From NCBI RefSeq assembly GCF_001729765.1, contig NZ_CP017181.1, positions 3,968,001 to 4,032,000 on the forward strand: DNA of 64,000 nt. The letters run 5' to 3'. Origin of the DNA: Enterobacter kobei (lineage in GTDB: Bacteria > Pseudomonadota > Gammaproteobacteria > Enterobacterales > Enterobacteriaceae). Under the pieces are notes generated by a model. The model was given only the letters and a program-made list of their open reading frames with translations. It did not search any database and had not been told where the DNA came from. The translations under genes and the position numbers were made by a program. This document shows positions 18,401-25,921 of this stretch, piece after piece (position 1 is the stretch's first letter; the number at the start of each line of letters is the position of its first letter).

Positions 18401-21400
18401 GTTTGGCATGAGCACCTCCAGTGACTCGTCCGTCACCGACAGCAAAAAGAACACCAATGCCGCAATCAACTTTGGCCAGTCCGGGATGATTGAAGCCGGT
18501 AAGACCGCTGACATTGGTGGGGCGGATCTCAGCGCGGGCAATGCCCTGACCATCAACGCCGAGGACGTCGCGACCACGAAATATGAAGATGAGATGAAAA
18601 ACACCTCATCCCATAAAGCGACGTCGTTTGGTATCACGGGTGAAGCCCACAGCACCCTTGTAGATACCTTTGATAAAGCCGGTAACCTGATTGAAAAAGG
18701 CACCGAAGGCCAGTCTGCCAACGCCGGAACAACGGCTGCGGAAGTGCTGGGCGAGGCCTCTAACCTGCTGCTCAACGATCTGGCTGGCGGTTCCGTTACC
18801 ATTGGCGGCAGTTCGTCTAAATCGCACTCGACCTCCACCTCCACGGCGGAAAACATTAACCACATCAGCGCCAATAACGTTTCGATCAACACCAAAAAAG
18901 ACACCACGTTGAACGGAACAGACATTAGCGGCCAGAACGTTGAAATTAACGCAGGCGGCGATGTGAACATGAATGCGGCGAAATCCACATCCAGCTACAG
19001 CAACACCACCGAGGAGCACTCGGCGGGCATCTCGGCTGGGGTGGGCGTGGATCTCTCCGGCGTGAGCGGCGGCGCGTCTGTCGACTACAGCGGCAGCAAA
19101 GAGACCGGAACAGGCAACAGCACCAGCTACACCAACAGCACCATTACGGCAGGCGACGTCAAAATTAAGTCCGGCGGCGACATGACCATGAGCGGTGCCA
19201 ACATTGACGCCAATACCGCGGACGTGGATGTTGCAGGGGATATGACCGTGAACTCCCTTCAGGATACGGTTCACACGGACAACGAGCGTGCCAACTGGGG
19301 TGCATCCGTCGGTGTAGCCGTGTCGACGAAAGGCGTGATGCCTACCGGGGCCGTTAACGGCGGCGGCGGCTCAGAGGCTTATGACTCGGCAACCACCGCG
19401 AAGCAGTCCGGCATTCACACCACGGGGGACGTGCAGGTGAAAACCGGCGGCGACCTCAACATGGCGGGGGCCAATATCGTCTCTGATAATGGCACCGGTA
19501 ACGTCAACGTTGCGGGCAATATCAACGCCAAAGACCTGCAAGATACCGTTGAGCAGGACGGCCTGTACGGCGGTGGCGGCGTAGGTATCGGTGGTTTGCC
19601 GGGTAAAAAAGGCGGCATTCCATCGGCTAACATCTACGTGGATACGGTCGATGAGATCCACCGTAACGAAACGCAGAAATCCACCATTTCCGTGGGGGGC
19701 ACCACCAGCAAAGGTACGACTGGCGAGATCAACACCAACAAGGATGAGATGTCCGTTGTCACCCGTGACGAAAAAGAAGCGGGTAACAATATCTCCTATA
19801 CCCTTGCGGATCCTGGTATCGGTAAGAAGAAAAAAGGCAGTTACGACGTCGATACGCCGAGCGACCACCGCAATGGCGGCGGCTCGTCGAAGCATTCAGG
19901 CGATGGCACGAAGAAGAAAGAGGATACGCCAGCGAAACCTGCGCACAGCGAAGCGGTGCCTGCCGTTACGCCGTCGAAAGCGGACAATCTTAAGCCTGCG
20001 CCAAAACCGGCTGACAGCACGACGAAGACGGATACCACCCCGTCTGGAACCGCGCACAGCGAAGCGGTGCCTGCCGTTAAGCCGTCGAAAGCGGACGATC
20101 TGAAGCCTGCGCCGAAACCGGCTGACAGCACGACGAAGACGGATACCACCCCGTCTGAAACCGCTCACAGCGAAGCGGTGCCTGCCGTTACGCCGTCGAA
20201 AGCGGATGACCTGAAGCCTGCACCGAAACCGGCTGACAGCACGACGAAGACGGATACCACCCCGTCTGAAACCGCGCACAGCGAAGCGGTGCCTGCCGTT
20301 ACGCCGTCGAAAGCGGATGACCTGAAGCCTGCACCGAAACCGGCTGACAGCACGACGAAGACGGATACCACCCCGTCTGAAACCGCGCACAGCGAAGCGG
20401 TGCCTGCCGTTACGCCGTCGAAAGCGGACGATCTGAAGCCTGCGCCGAAACCGGCTGACAGCACAACGCCGAAGAAAAAATGGGACGTTCCAAATACGAA
20501 TTACCCAACGCTTTCTCCGGGTTCTGCAACCGGTAAAACCGGCAAAGATATGCCGAAAACGCCAGAGCACAGAAAGTGGAACGGCGACATGACCAACGGC
20601 GTGGCGCCGTCGAGCAACCCGAAAGGCACCGACGTCAAGCTCTCGCCAGGTTCGTCCACCGGTCAGACCGGCATGGACATGCCGAAAACGCCTGAGCACA
20701 AGCAGTGGAACGGCGACATGACCAACGGTGTCACGCCGTCGAGCAACCCGAAAGGCACCGACGTCAAGCTCTCGCCGGGTTCGTCCACCGGTCAGACCGG
20801 CATGGACATGCCGAAAACGCCTGAGCACAAGCAGTGGAACGGCGACATGACCAACGGCGTGGCGCCGTCGAGCAACCCGAAAGGCACCGACGTCAAGCTT
20901 TCGCCGGGTTCTTCCACCGGTCAGACCGGCATGGACATGCCGAAAACGCCTGAGCACAAGCAGTGGAACGGCGACATGACCAACGGCGTGGCGCCGTCGA
21001 GCAACCCGAAAGGCACCGACGTGAAGCTCTCGCCGGGTTCGTCCACCGGTCAGACCGGCATGGACATGCCGAAAACGCCTGAGCACAAGCAGTGGAACGG
21101 CGATATGACCAACGGCGTGGCGCCGTCGAGCAATCCGAAAGGCACTGACGTCAAGCTCTCGCCAGGTTCGTCCACCGGTCAGACCGGCATGGACATGCCG
21201 AAAACGCCTGAGCACAAGCAGTGGAACGGCGATATGACCAACGGCGTGGCGCCGTCGAGCAATCCGAAAGGCACTGACGTCAAGCTCTCGCCAGGTTCGT
21301 CCACCGGTCAGACCGGCATGGACATGCCGAAAACGCCTGAGCACAAGCAGTGGAACGGCGATATGAGCGCAACAGCACAGCCGAAGCAGTGGCTGCCGCT

Positions 21401-21470
21401 AATGGCGGAAACGCCAATTAATATCTATGCGAAGGTGACCATTACGTTCCAGGACGAACAGCTGAGTTAA
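12441..21470 (+). CDS. Giant filamentous-hemagglutinin-like exoprotein (TpsA)
   Basis: A 3009-residue secreted adhesin. A long signal sequence ends near residue 38 (APVDA). The TPS secretion domain follows (KGISMNKFNEFNVEKQG near residue 70, ANENGISVNG around 144). Then comes a very long stretch of short beta-helix repeats of the type L-NN-G-I/L-A-GN-L, expected to form a fibre. Hemagglutinin-repeat-like segments cover about residues 1690-2450. The C-terminus is hydrophilic and repetitive: five 37-residue Pro/Lys/Thr-rich units (2501-2676) and seven 43-residue SPGSSTGQTG units (2692-2975), then a short unique tail. I see no VENN motif, toxin domain or downstream immunity gene, so an adhesin fits better than a contact-dependent inhibition protein. 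It follows TpsB by 14 bases. Confidence 0.92.
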   Translation: MKNKNTRSGKITTRNLHKRLCPLYLSLAGIFSAPVDAATTPDNRQSKGPTMGQAANGTPVVNIADPNAKGISMNKFNEFNVEKQGMIFNNSMQDGVTKIGGYAVKNAQLQHEASAIISEVTGAKASYINGTMEVFGKKADIIIANENGISVNGATTINANSLTLSTGKVQANNDGSYKLAVEKGAVSVTGQGINTDGLGYFDIVSRSAQLEGEIAGKADIKVLAGQNDYDLATRSHTVRNKGDGRGPAVAIDGSALGSMYGGKIQLISTESGAGVRHAGGIIASSDLEISADGDITLASLSSEKNMSLSGKNITLNKSTSGVQAKNDIIMNALAGITLNNDVIASTGKIRIDASSLVQNAASLVTNSTTTTVPAIQINVAGQYTLNGKLQALDANGKVIADGVVTLKNGDFVVKVNGVEVPFASLISDTQVISHSGDVQITAGSMNNGGGSVLAKKGTLQFTLKEAFVNSGSVSATGDLTIASGSLKNDGVLYASNNQTLRVGNLDNNGRIFAEKRLVMNASALNNRGNIGATTDALQVTTTGNLTNSGTLVGDAAAVSLNVGGDVDNSGNIISNEKDVSLTASGKSIKNQGKIEGKNVTLTASNADATLENSGTLNARQKAQVKAAKLNNNGGTLSAAGDVALNVSKQLNNTHGGEILAGENLTLDGAQTTALTNDNSRIQGKNVTLTNMSTLTNTGDAVLLASGAMDLSGTTTLTNSASGIQATSILLDHIGTLNNISDATLYSSGNLTLSNIGTLTNDASQLVADGALAMLNITNVSNTNSAAIVGSGSVTISNVDTLHNSNSAVIQSEHALSMNNVGTLNNSTDAALLASGNMTLDGVNTLNNASVILSDGSITMQNGDTLHNNGVVQAGTDLIIRNIRSLMNDGSDHVLMALRNLTIEDVDSLTNSSQAVITASMNTVLNAVGVLTNLSGGVIQAVDGALTVAANSLLNSGSENGSNSTLVAGGDVIVTSENVTNESGAAIVSTDNNLTLNVKNTLNNSDEAVLAGAKTTSLNVQTGNIKNTTEAVIAGTNIAVATKNLQNDANASITADRDLQLTLASLNNTAGILEAGRDLTLSVDNSLTLDANNQNIYAGRAMAIATHGDFTNSTQMEAIGDLTVNADGNFTNAVSIVTGGDLNVTAGNITNNAGSLLWTMGDMSLEARNGTFFNGVSGNVLSMGDMSIIAKEIHNQAGIIRAEKDVNLDAESIRNESSYTGDEISMTGYQNASAVYSTVEHLATKSNTMINFSMPVVTSGLRLDHQAEISAGGNININQRNIYDRKQITNKGGLIQAAKDITVTGDIYNSPEYGEMSIYDYLQLPLEMQGGLTYQWHLGAYHTSTWNFDTLYQFLDFEFGNGAAAGKTGSDDPEKALWYNAVVMTGNESTLFNKMMSDIFGETWQTTDYGTMCGIWASVTASNNEALKNNKTYFVPSEKGEITAGGNFTHNGGTLDNGIADAGVINSHSDVSDIDVGEYTVDTVIAGYDVQVNTKKIDELAMGISPMPTIKDMVSIPGMFEVSTDFKKTAEAEKNGTAYPGPANNIVPIFETRPSMIDQSAYTGSDYFFDQVGYDPQKPVNVIGDNYFTSELIRREINSSVGSFFSIRDGLEGDALVQALMDNAGLAAQDSELGLVVGQSLTEEQRNGLDADIVWFVNQTVNGVDVMVPVVYLCPETLRQMESGDVNGGTATVHAGGDMNVDANSINNANGTISSKGDMTLVSDGDINNVSNGMSAGISAGGDINMSSTSGNINNNGAAINAEGDVNMSAAQGDITMTASVGRDESGKQVIHAFEDGVTAGGSINMEAKSITSNASDITAGQDVSMKATDGDVTFNDLHEIDATRIIDNDVRSALNYTMSDTSTTTGKAIGANVSAGGNMSIEAKNDVVMEGGTYNAQTGSITAENDVTIKTSQDVAHEEQHSSSREFVISAGVSGGGLSVNTSYGTMDGGSTETTSGDYVSAGSESDTSAIGKKPGRAPVNDTAGFTFGMSTSSDSSVTDSKKNTNAAINFGQSGMIEAGKTADIGGADLSAGNALTINAEDVATTKYEDEMKNTSSHKATSFGITGEAHSTLVDTFDKAGNLIEKGTEGQSANAGTTAAEVLGEASNLLLNDLAGGSVTIGGSSSKSHSTSTSTAENINHISANNVSINTKKDTTLNGTDISGQNVEINAGGDVNMNAAKSTSSYSNTTEEHSAGISAGVGVDLSGVSGGASVDYSGSKETGTGNSTSYTNSTITAGDVKIKSGGDMTMSGANIDANTADVDVAGDMTVNSLQDTVHTDNERANWGASVGVAVSTKGVMPTGAVNGGGGSEAYDSATTAKQSGIHTTGDVQVKTGGDLNMAGANIVSDNGTGNVNVAGNINAKDLQDTVEQDGLYGGGGVGIGGLPGKKGGIPSANIYVDTVDEIHRNETQKSTISVGGTTSKGTTGEINTNKDEMSVVTRDEKEAGNNISYTLADPGIGKKKKGSYDVDTPSDHRNGGGSSKHSGDGTKKKEDTPAKPAHSEAVPAVTPSKADNLKPAPKPADSTTKTDTTPSGTAHSEAVPAVKPSKADDLKPAPKPADSTTKTDTTPSETAHSEAVPAVTPSKADDLKPAPKPADSTTKTDTTPSETAHSEAVPAVTPSKADDLKPAPKPADSTTKTDTTPSETAHSEAVPAVTPSKADDLKPAPKPADSTTPKKKWDVPNTNYPTLSPGSATGKTGKDMPKTPEHRKWNGDMTNGVAPSSNPKGTDVKLSPGSSTGQTGMDMPKTPEHKQWNGDMTNGVTPSSNPKGTDVKLSPGSSTGQTGMDMPKTPEHKQWNGDMTNGVAPSSNPKGTDVKLSPGSSTGQTGMDMPKTPEHKQWNGDMTNGVAPSSNPKGTDVKLSPGSSTGQTGMDMPKTPEHKQWNGDMTNGVAPSSNPKGTDVKLSPGSSTGQTGMDMPKTPEHKQWNGDMTNGVAPSSNPKGTDVKLSPGSSTGQTGMDMPKTPEHKQWNGDMSATAQPKQWLPLMAETPINIYAKVTITFQDEQLS
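19941..20469 (+). repeat. Five tandem 111-bp repeats in tpsA
   Basis: Units begin at 19941, 20052, 20163, 20274 and 20385; the last is partial (about 84 bases). Each encodes 37 residues starting AHSEAVPAVTPSKADDLKPA. Copies differ by only a few bases, which indicates recent duplication and easy copy-number change without frameshift. Confidence 0.95.
20514..21365 (+). repeat. Seven tandem 129-bp repeats in tpsA
   Basis: Units begin at 20514, 20643, 20772, 20901, 21030, 21159 and 21288; the seventh is partial. Each encodes 43 residues starting SPGSSTGQTGMDMPKTPEHK. The first unit is the most divergent (SATGKTGKD). The last two share the same synonymous changes, which points to stepwise expansion from the 3' side. 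Confidence 0.95.
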
Positions 21471-21479
21471 CCCCCCTCT

Positions 21480-21504
21480 CCCCGTCGTTCACCGGCGGGG
21501 TTTT
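21480..21504 (+). terminator. Rho-independent terminator after tpsA
   Basis: Stem CCCCGTCG/CGGCGGGG with loop TTCAC, then TTTT, nine bases after the tpsA stop. Confidence 0.8.
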
Positions 21505-21515
21505 CATGTAGCCAT

Positions 21516-21547
21516 AAAAAAGGGTCTGACCACGGTCAGACCCTTTT
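21516..21547. terminator. Bidirectional terminator between tpsA and speA
   Basis: A perfect 10-bp stem GGGTCTGACC/GGTCAGACCC, flanked by A6 on one side and T4 on the other. It can serve speA on the minus strand and act as a second stop for tpsA. Confidence 0.85.
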
Positions 21548-21568
21548 CATATTTAACTGGCGGAATAA

Positions 21569-23545
21569 TTATTCGTCTTCGAGATAAGTATACCCGTACA
21601 GCCCCGCCTCAAACTCTTCCAGGAACTGCTGCTGCAATGCATCGTCGAGACCGGTGTTTTTCACCTGGTCGCGGAACTGGGTCAGCAGCGTTTTCGGATC
21701 GAGCTGAACGTATTCCAGCATGTCTGCCACGGTATCCCCCTCGTCAGACAGCTCAACTTCCACGCTGCCGTCAGGGAAGACAAACACGTCAACCGCTTCG
21801 GTATCACCGAACAGGTTGTGCATGTTGCCGAGGATCTCCTGGTACGCCCCAACCATAAAGAAGCCCAGCATCGGCGGGTTCTCCGGGTCGTACTCCGGCA
21901 TTGGCATGGTGGTGGCGATACCGTCGCCGTCAACGTAGTGGTCGATAGCACCGTCGGAGTCACAGGTGATGTCCAGCAGCACCGCGCGACGTTCCGGGGC
22001 GTGGTTCAGCCCTTCCAGCGGCAGAACCGGGAACAGCTGGTCGATACCCCATGCATCCGGCATCGACTGGAACAGCGAGAAGTTGACGTAAATCTTATCC
22101 GCCATACGTTCCTGCAGCTCGTCGATAATCGGACGGTGCGCGCGGTTGCTCGGGTCGAGCTGCTTCTGCACTTCATGGCACATGTTCAGATAAAGCTGCT
22201 CCGCCCACGCACGCTCCTGCAGGCTGAAGGTGCCTGACGAGTAGCCGACGTGAATATCGTGCAGATCCATCTGGCTGTCGTGCAGCCATTCGCGCAGGGA
22301 GCGACGCGTGCCCGGCTCGTGCATCTCCTGCCAGGTTTCCCACATGCTTTGCAGGGAACGCGGTGCATCATCCTGCGGCGGCGTCGCTTCGGAAATTTCG
22401 CTACGCTCAACGCCGATGATATTAGAGACCAGCACCGTATGGTGCGCGGTCACCGCGCGACCGGATTCGGTGATCACCGTCGGGTGCGGCAGGCCGTGCT
22501 CTTCACAGGCATCACCGATCGCCCAGATGATGTTATTGGCGTATTCATTCAGACCGTAGTTCACCGAGCAGTCAGACTGCGAGCGGGTCCCTTCGTAGTC
22601 CACGCCCAGGCCACCGCCCACGTCGAAGCACTGAATATTCACGCCAAGCTTGTGCAGCTCAACGTAAAAACGGGCTGATTCACGCACGCCGGTGGCGATA
22701 TCGCGAATATTGGCCATCTGCGAACCGAGGTGGAAGTGCAGGAGCTGAATGCTGTCCAGACGACCGCGCTCGCGCAGAATCTCCACCAGTTGCAGTACCT
22801 GGTTCGCCGCGAGGCCGAATTTGGATTTTTCACCGCCGGAGGACTGCCATTTACCGGAACCCTGAGACGCCAGACGCGCACGCACGCCGAGGCGTGGCAC
22901 CACGTTAAGACGTTCAGCCTCTTCCAGCACGATCGCGATTTCAGTCATCTTCTCGATAACCAGATAGACCTTGTGGCCCATCTTCTCGCCAATCAGCGCC
23001 AGACGAATGTACTCACGGTCTTTGTAGCCGTTACAGACAATGACCGAACGGGTCATGCCCGCATGCGCCAGAACCGCCATCAGCTCCGCTTTGGAGCCGG
23101 CTTCGAGGCCCAGCGGCTCGCCGGAGTGGATAAGGGACTCAATCACGCGGCGGTGCTGGTTCACCTTAATCGGGTAAACCAGGAAGTAGTCGCCTTTATA
23201 GCCGTAGGATTCACGCGCGCGCTTGAAGGCGGCGTTAATAGAACGCAGGCGATGTTGCAGGATCTGCGGGAAGCAGAACAGTGCAGGCAAACGCTGGCCC
23301 TGTGCTTCACGGGCTTTCACCAGTTTGGCGAGGTCCACGCGCGCTTCAGGGACGTCCGGATCCGGGCAAACGCTGATGTGGCCCAGTTCGTTGACGTCGT
23401 AGTAGTTATTGCCCCACCAGGCAATATTGTATGTGCGCAGCATCTTGCTGGCTTCCTGGGAGCTCATCGCAACCTCCTGCATAGAACGTAGTACACCCTG
23501 TTCGCCCGCTGACGAAGGCGAAAAAGAAGACATGTCGTCAGACAT
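21569..23545 (-). CDS. speA: Biosynthetic arginine decarboxylase
   Basis: A 658-residue PLP enzyme, near-identical to E. coli SpeA, which makes agmatine from arginine for putrescine synthesis. The PLP lysine is in [13 protein letters not shown] (about residue 127), with the glycine-rich phosphate loop [12 protein letters not shown] downstream. The start MSDDMSS at 23545 has GAGG six bases upstream and matches the E. coli length; an in-frame ATG at 23557 is the alternative. Its product is the substrate of SpeB, whose gene is now 16 kb away. yqgB lies immediately upstream. Confidence 0.98.
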   Translation of the reverse strand: MSDDMSSFSPSSAGEQGVLRSMQEVAMSSQEASKMLRTYNIAWWGNNYYDVNELGHISVCPDPDVPEARVDLAKLVKAREAQGQRLPALFCFPQILQHRLRSINAAFKRARESYGYKGDYFLVYPIKVNQHRRVIESLIHSGEPLGLEAGSKAELMAVLAHAGMTRSVIVCNGYKDREYIRLALIGEKMGHKVYLVIEKMTEIAIVLEEAERLNVVPRLGVRARLASQGSGKWQSSGGEKSKFGLAANQVLQLVEILRERGRLDSIQLLHFHLGSQMANIRDIATGVRESARFYVELHKLGVNIQCFDVGGGLGVDYEGTRSQSDCSVNYGLNEYANNIIWAIGDACEEHGLPHPTVITESGRAVTAHHTVLVSNIIGVERSEISEATPPQDDAPRSLQSMWETWQEMHEPGTRRSLREWLHDSQMDLHDIHVGYSSGTFSLQERAWAEQLYLNMCHEVQKQLDPSNRAHRPIIDELQERMADKIYVNFSLFQSMPDAWGIDQLFPVLPLEGLNHAPERRAVLLDITCDSDGAIDHYVDGDGIATTMPMPEYDPENPPMLGFFMVGAYQEILGNMHNLFGDTEAVDVFVFPDGSVEVELSDEGDTVADMLEYVQLDPKTLLTQFRDQVKNTGLDDALQQQFLEEFEAGLYGYTYLEDE

Positions 23546-23553
23546 AGCGAACC

Positions 23554-23685
23554 TCAACTCTTTGTATTAAGTGTAAAACAGTTGACTACTATCGCAGCGT
23601 TATACGGCGATAACAACCCATAAACGGCTCCGTTTCCCAGCAGAGTATGCTGAAATCCAGACCGTGCGACCGGTTTCTTATTCAT
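23554..23685 (-). CDS. yqgB: Small acid-stress protein YqgB
   Basis: A 43-residue ORF ending eight bases before the speA start. Its C-terminal half ([19 protein letters not shown]) is nearly the same as E. coli YqgB, which sits in the same place before speA. The start [10 protein letters not shown] at 23685 gives the E. coli length; the open frame extends to 23760 but without similarity that I recognise. Its position suggests translation within the speA leader. Confidence 0.8.
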   Translation of the reverse strand: MNKKPVARSGFQHTLLGNGAVYGLLSPYNAAIVVNCFTLNTKS

Positions 23686-24204
23686 ATCATTGTAAAACAC
23701 GTATCCGAACTCTGTATGACAAGGTTCGGCGAAACCACGAGAAAACTCTTGTATTAACAAGAGCGCCCTTGTTCAGTTTTCACACAGCCTGACCGGCCCT
23801 GGAATCCTGAGAAGCGCCGAGATGGGTATAACATCGGCAGGTTTGCAGACTAGAAATGCGGGTTGCGGGAATCAAATGCGCGCCAGAACGGCTGCGCTGA
23901 ATTAGCGGAAAACGATGGTTCATTATCTCGTATCACCTCCACGGCCGCCTCTGCTGAAACGGACCCCAAGCCAAAGCTAAAAGTTCACTGCTTAACCCGG
24001 CTGGAAGTGGCGACTCGATGAGTTCATCGAGCGCTTATTTTGTATGAGCCGCGCGCCGCGTTTTATACCGAGAAGGGGGCTAAAAAGCAAAACAAAAATG
24101 CGTGGGTTGCCAGCGCCGTCAGGAAAAATTTCCAGCAGACATTTCAACGCCGTGAGAGATGAATCAAAAAAAACTGGAAATCGGGCGAAGAAGTGACCTA
24201 AAAT
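23686..24204. other. Non-coding gap between yqgB and the metK operator
   Basis: It must contain the minus-strand speA/yqgB promoter and lies upstream of the metK promoter. E. coli has the doubtful small genes yqgC and yqgD in this gap; I see no reading frame here that I can match to either with confidence. Confidence 0.5.
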
Positions 24205-24236
24205 AGCCATCCAGATGTTAATCCATCTATACTGAT
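24205..24236 (+). promoter_or_regulatory. MetJ operator (four tandem met boxes) of metK
   Basis: Adjacent octamers AGCCATCC, AGATGTTA, ATCCATCT and ATACTGAT resemble the met box consensus AGACGTCT. They lie 113 bases before metK, as in E. coli, where MetJ with S-adenosylmethionine represses the gene. Confidence 0.75.
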
Positions 24237-24348
24237 TAACACTCATACTGCCAGTGTCAAAAACCTGCAGGCCTTGGTAGAATGATCTCCTTTGGCTATT
24301 CCACACAGCAGCTTGAGCTAACCAAATTCCTCTTAGGTGAAATAAAAC

Positions 24349-25503
24349 ATGGCAAAACACCTGTTTACGTCCGAGTCCGTATCAGAAGGACATCCTGATA
24401 AAATTGCTGACCAAATCTCCGATGCGGTGCTGGATGCGATCCTGGCGCAGGATCCTAAAGCGCGCGTCGCGTGCGAAACCTACGTCAAAACTGGCATGGT
24501 TCTGGTTGGCGGTGAGATCACCACCAGCGCATGGGTTGATATCGAAGAGATCACCCGTAACACGGTGCGTGAAATCGGTTATGTGCATTCTGATATGGGC
24601 TTTGATGCCAACTCTTGCGCGGTGCTGAGCGCCATTGGCAAACAGTCTCCAGACATCAACCAGGGCGTTGACCGTGCCGATCCACTGGAACAGGGCGCGG
24701 GCGACCAGGGCCTGATGTTTGGCTACGCGACCAACGAAACCGACGTGCTGATGCCAGCCCCGGTCACCTACGCGCACCGTCTGGTACAGCGTCAGGCTGA
24801 AGTACGCAAAAACGGCACCCTGCCGTGGCTGCGCCCGGATGCAAAAAGCCAGGTCACCTTCCAGTACGATGACGGCAAAATCGTTGGCATCGATGCAGTG
24901 GTACTGTCTACCCAGCATTCCGAAGAGATTGACCAGAAATCCCTGCAAGAAGCCGTGATGGAAGAGATCATCAAGCCGGTTCTGCCGACCGAATGGCTGA
25001 GCTCTGCGACCAAATTCTTCATCAACCCAACCGGACGCTTTGTTATCGGCGGCCCAATGGGTGACTGCGGTCTGACCGGACGTAAAATCATCGTTGATAC
25101 CTACGGCGGCATGGCACGTCACGGCGGCGGTGCGTTCTCTGGTAAAGATCCGTCTAAAGTTGACCGCTCTGCGGCATACGCGGCACGTTATGTTGCGAAA
25201 AACATCGTTGCTGCCGGCCTGGCAGACCGCTGTGAGATTCAGGTTTCTTACGCCATCGGCGTGGCTGAGCCAACCTCCATCATGGTTGAAACCTTCGGTA
25301 CCGAGAAAGTGCCTTCAGAACAGCTGACCCTGCTGGTACGCGAGTTCTTCGACCTGCGTCCATACGGACTGATTCAGATGCTGGATCTGCTGCACCCAAT
25401 CTACAAAGAAACCGCGGCATACGGTCACTTTGGTCGTGAACATTTCCCATGGGAAAAAACCGACAAAGCCGCCCTGCTGCGTGAAGCTGCCGGTCTGAAA
25501 TAA
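24349..25503 (+). CDS. metK: S-adenosylmethionine synthetase
   Basis: A 384-residue cytoplasmic enzyme that makes S-adenosylmethionine from methionine and ATP. The family motifs [16 protein letters not shown] (from residue 14), [15 protein letters not shown] and [19 protein letters not shown] are intact, as is the expected length. AGGTGAAAT upstream is the ribosome site. Its product also feeds polyamine synthesis through SpeD. It is followed by a strong terminator and is probably transcribed alone. Confidence 0.99.
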   Translation: MAKHLFTSESVSEGHPDKIADQISDAVLDAILAQDPKARVACETYVKTGMVLVGGEITTSAWVDIEEITRNTVREIGYVHSDMGFDANSCAVLSAIGKQSPDINQGVDRADPLEQGAGDQGLMFGYATNETDVLMPAPVTYAHRLVQRQAEVRKNGTLPWLRPDAKSQVTFQYDDGKIVGIDAVVLSTQHSEEIDQKSLQEAVMEEIIKPVLPTEWLSSATKFFINPTGRFVIGGPMGDCGLTGRKIIVDTYGGMARHGGGAFSGKDPSKVDRSAAYAARYVAKNIVAAGLADRCEIQVSYAIGVAEPTSIMVETFGTEKVPSEQLTLLVREFFDLRPYGLIQMLDLLHPIYKETAAYGHFGREHFPWEKTDKAALLREAAGLK

Positions 25504-25521
25504 TCGACTGACAAGAGCGTT

Positions 25522-25553
25522 AAAAAAGCCAGCCTTTGTGCTGGCTTTTTTTG
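25522..25553 (+). terminator. Rho-independent terminator of metK
   Basis: AAAAAAGCCAGC, a short loop, then GCTGGCTTTTTTT, starting 19 bases after the metK stop. Confidence 0.93.
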
Positions 25554-25555
25554 TG

Positions 25556-25635
25556 TCGGGTGGCGGCTGCGCCTTACCCGACCTACGGGGTATGGAGCTT
25601 TTGTAGGCCGGGTAAGGCGCAGCCGCCACCCGGCA
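25556..25635. repeat. REP pair (BIME)
   Basis: Two REP units in inverted orientation (GGGTGGCGGCTGCGCCTTAC and its complement near 25608-25630) form a long cruciform between metK and galP. Related pairs lie at 39611 and 42288. Confidence 0.9.
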
Positions 25636-25821
25636 ATGTTTGGAACCGCTTACACGCCAGTCCATGTGCCTCGCTTTCGGAATAATCTCTTTGCGTGATG
25701 GCATTTCTTGTGCTGTTACATTTCCTTTCAGTTAAGTCTGAAATGTATTCTTTCGCGATGCATATCACCTCATTTACCTCTATATTTTCAAAGCTTTAAT
25801 AATTTTTACGGTTACACACCA

Positions 25822-25837
25822 GTGTAACCGATTACAC
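25822..25837 (+). promoter_or_regulatory. GalR/GalS operator GTGTAACCGATTACAC
   Basis: An exact fit to the gal operator pattern GTGKAANCGNTTMCAC, 85 bases before galP. An overlapping palindrome GGTTACAC..GTGTAACC (25810-25829) shares its left half. Confidence 0.85.
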
Positions 25838-25840
25838 CAA

Positions 25841-25856
25841 TGTGATTAATCTCACA
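25841..25856 (+). promoter_or_regulatory. CRP site TGTGATTAATCTCACA
   Basis: Perfect TGTGA-N6-TCACA, three bases after the gal operator. It predicts catabolite activation of galP, with repression by GalR/GalS overlapping it. Confidence 0.85.
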
Positions 25857-25921
25857 TATTTTTACGGGTCACTCACCTACCCTTAACATCAATAAAACTG
25901 ATAACCCAACTGGAGGGCATA

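Noticed and set aside
19896..21344. A 482-codon minus-strand open frame antisense to the end of tpsA.
   Set aside because: It is made of the reverse frame of the 111- and 129-bp repeats; the absence of stops follows from the repeated sequence, and the product is Arg/His-rich without a start context.
19941..21365. Regular direct repeats that could be mistaken for a CRISPR array.
   Set aside because: Units are contiguous, multiples of three and in frame with tpsA; there are no variable spacers and no cas genes.
12441..21470. Contact-dependent inhibition protein CdiA.
   Set aside because: No VENN-type boundary, toxin domain or downstream immunity gene; the fimbria-linked context and repetitive tail fit an adhesin.
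23992..24360. A 122-codon minus-strand frame covering the metK promoter.
   Set aside because: It runs through the met boxes and the metK start, has no clear ribosome site, and I cannot match it to any known protein, including the doubtful E. coli yqgD.
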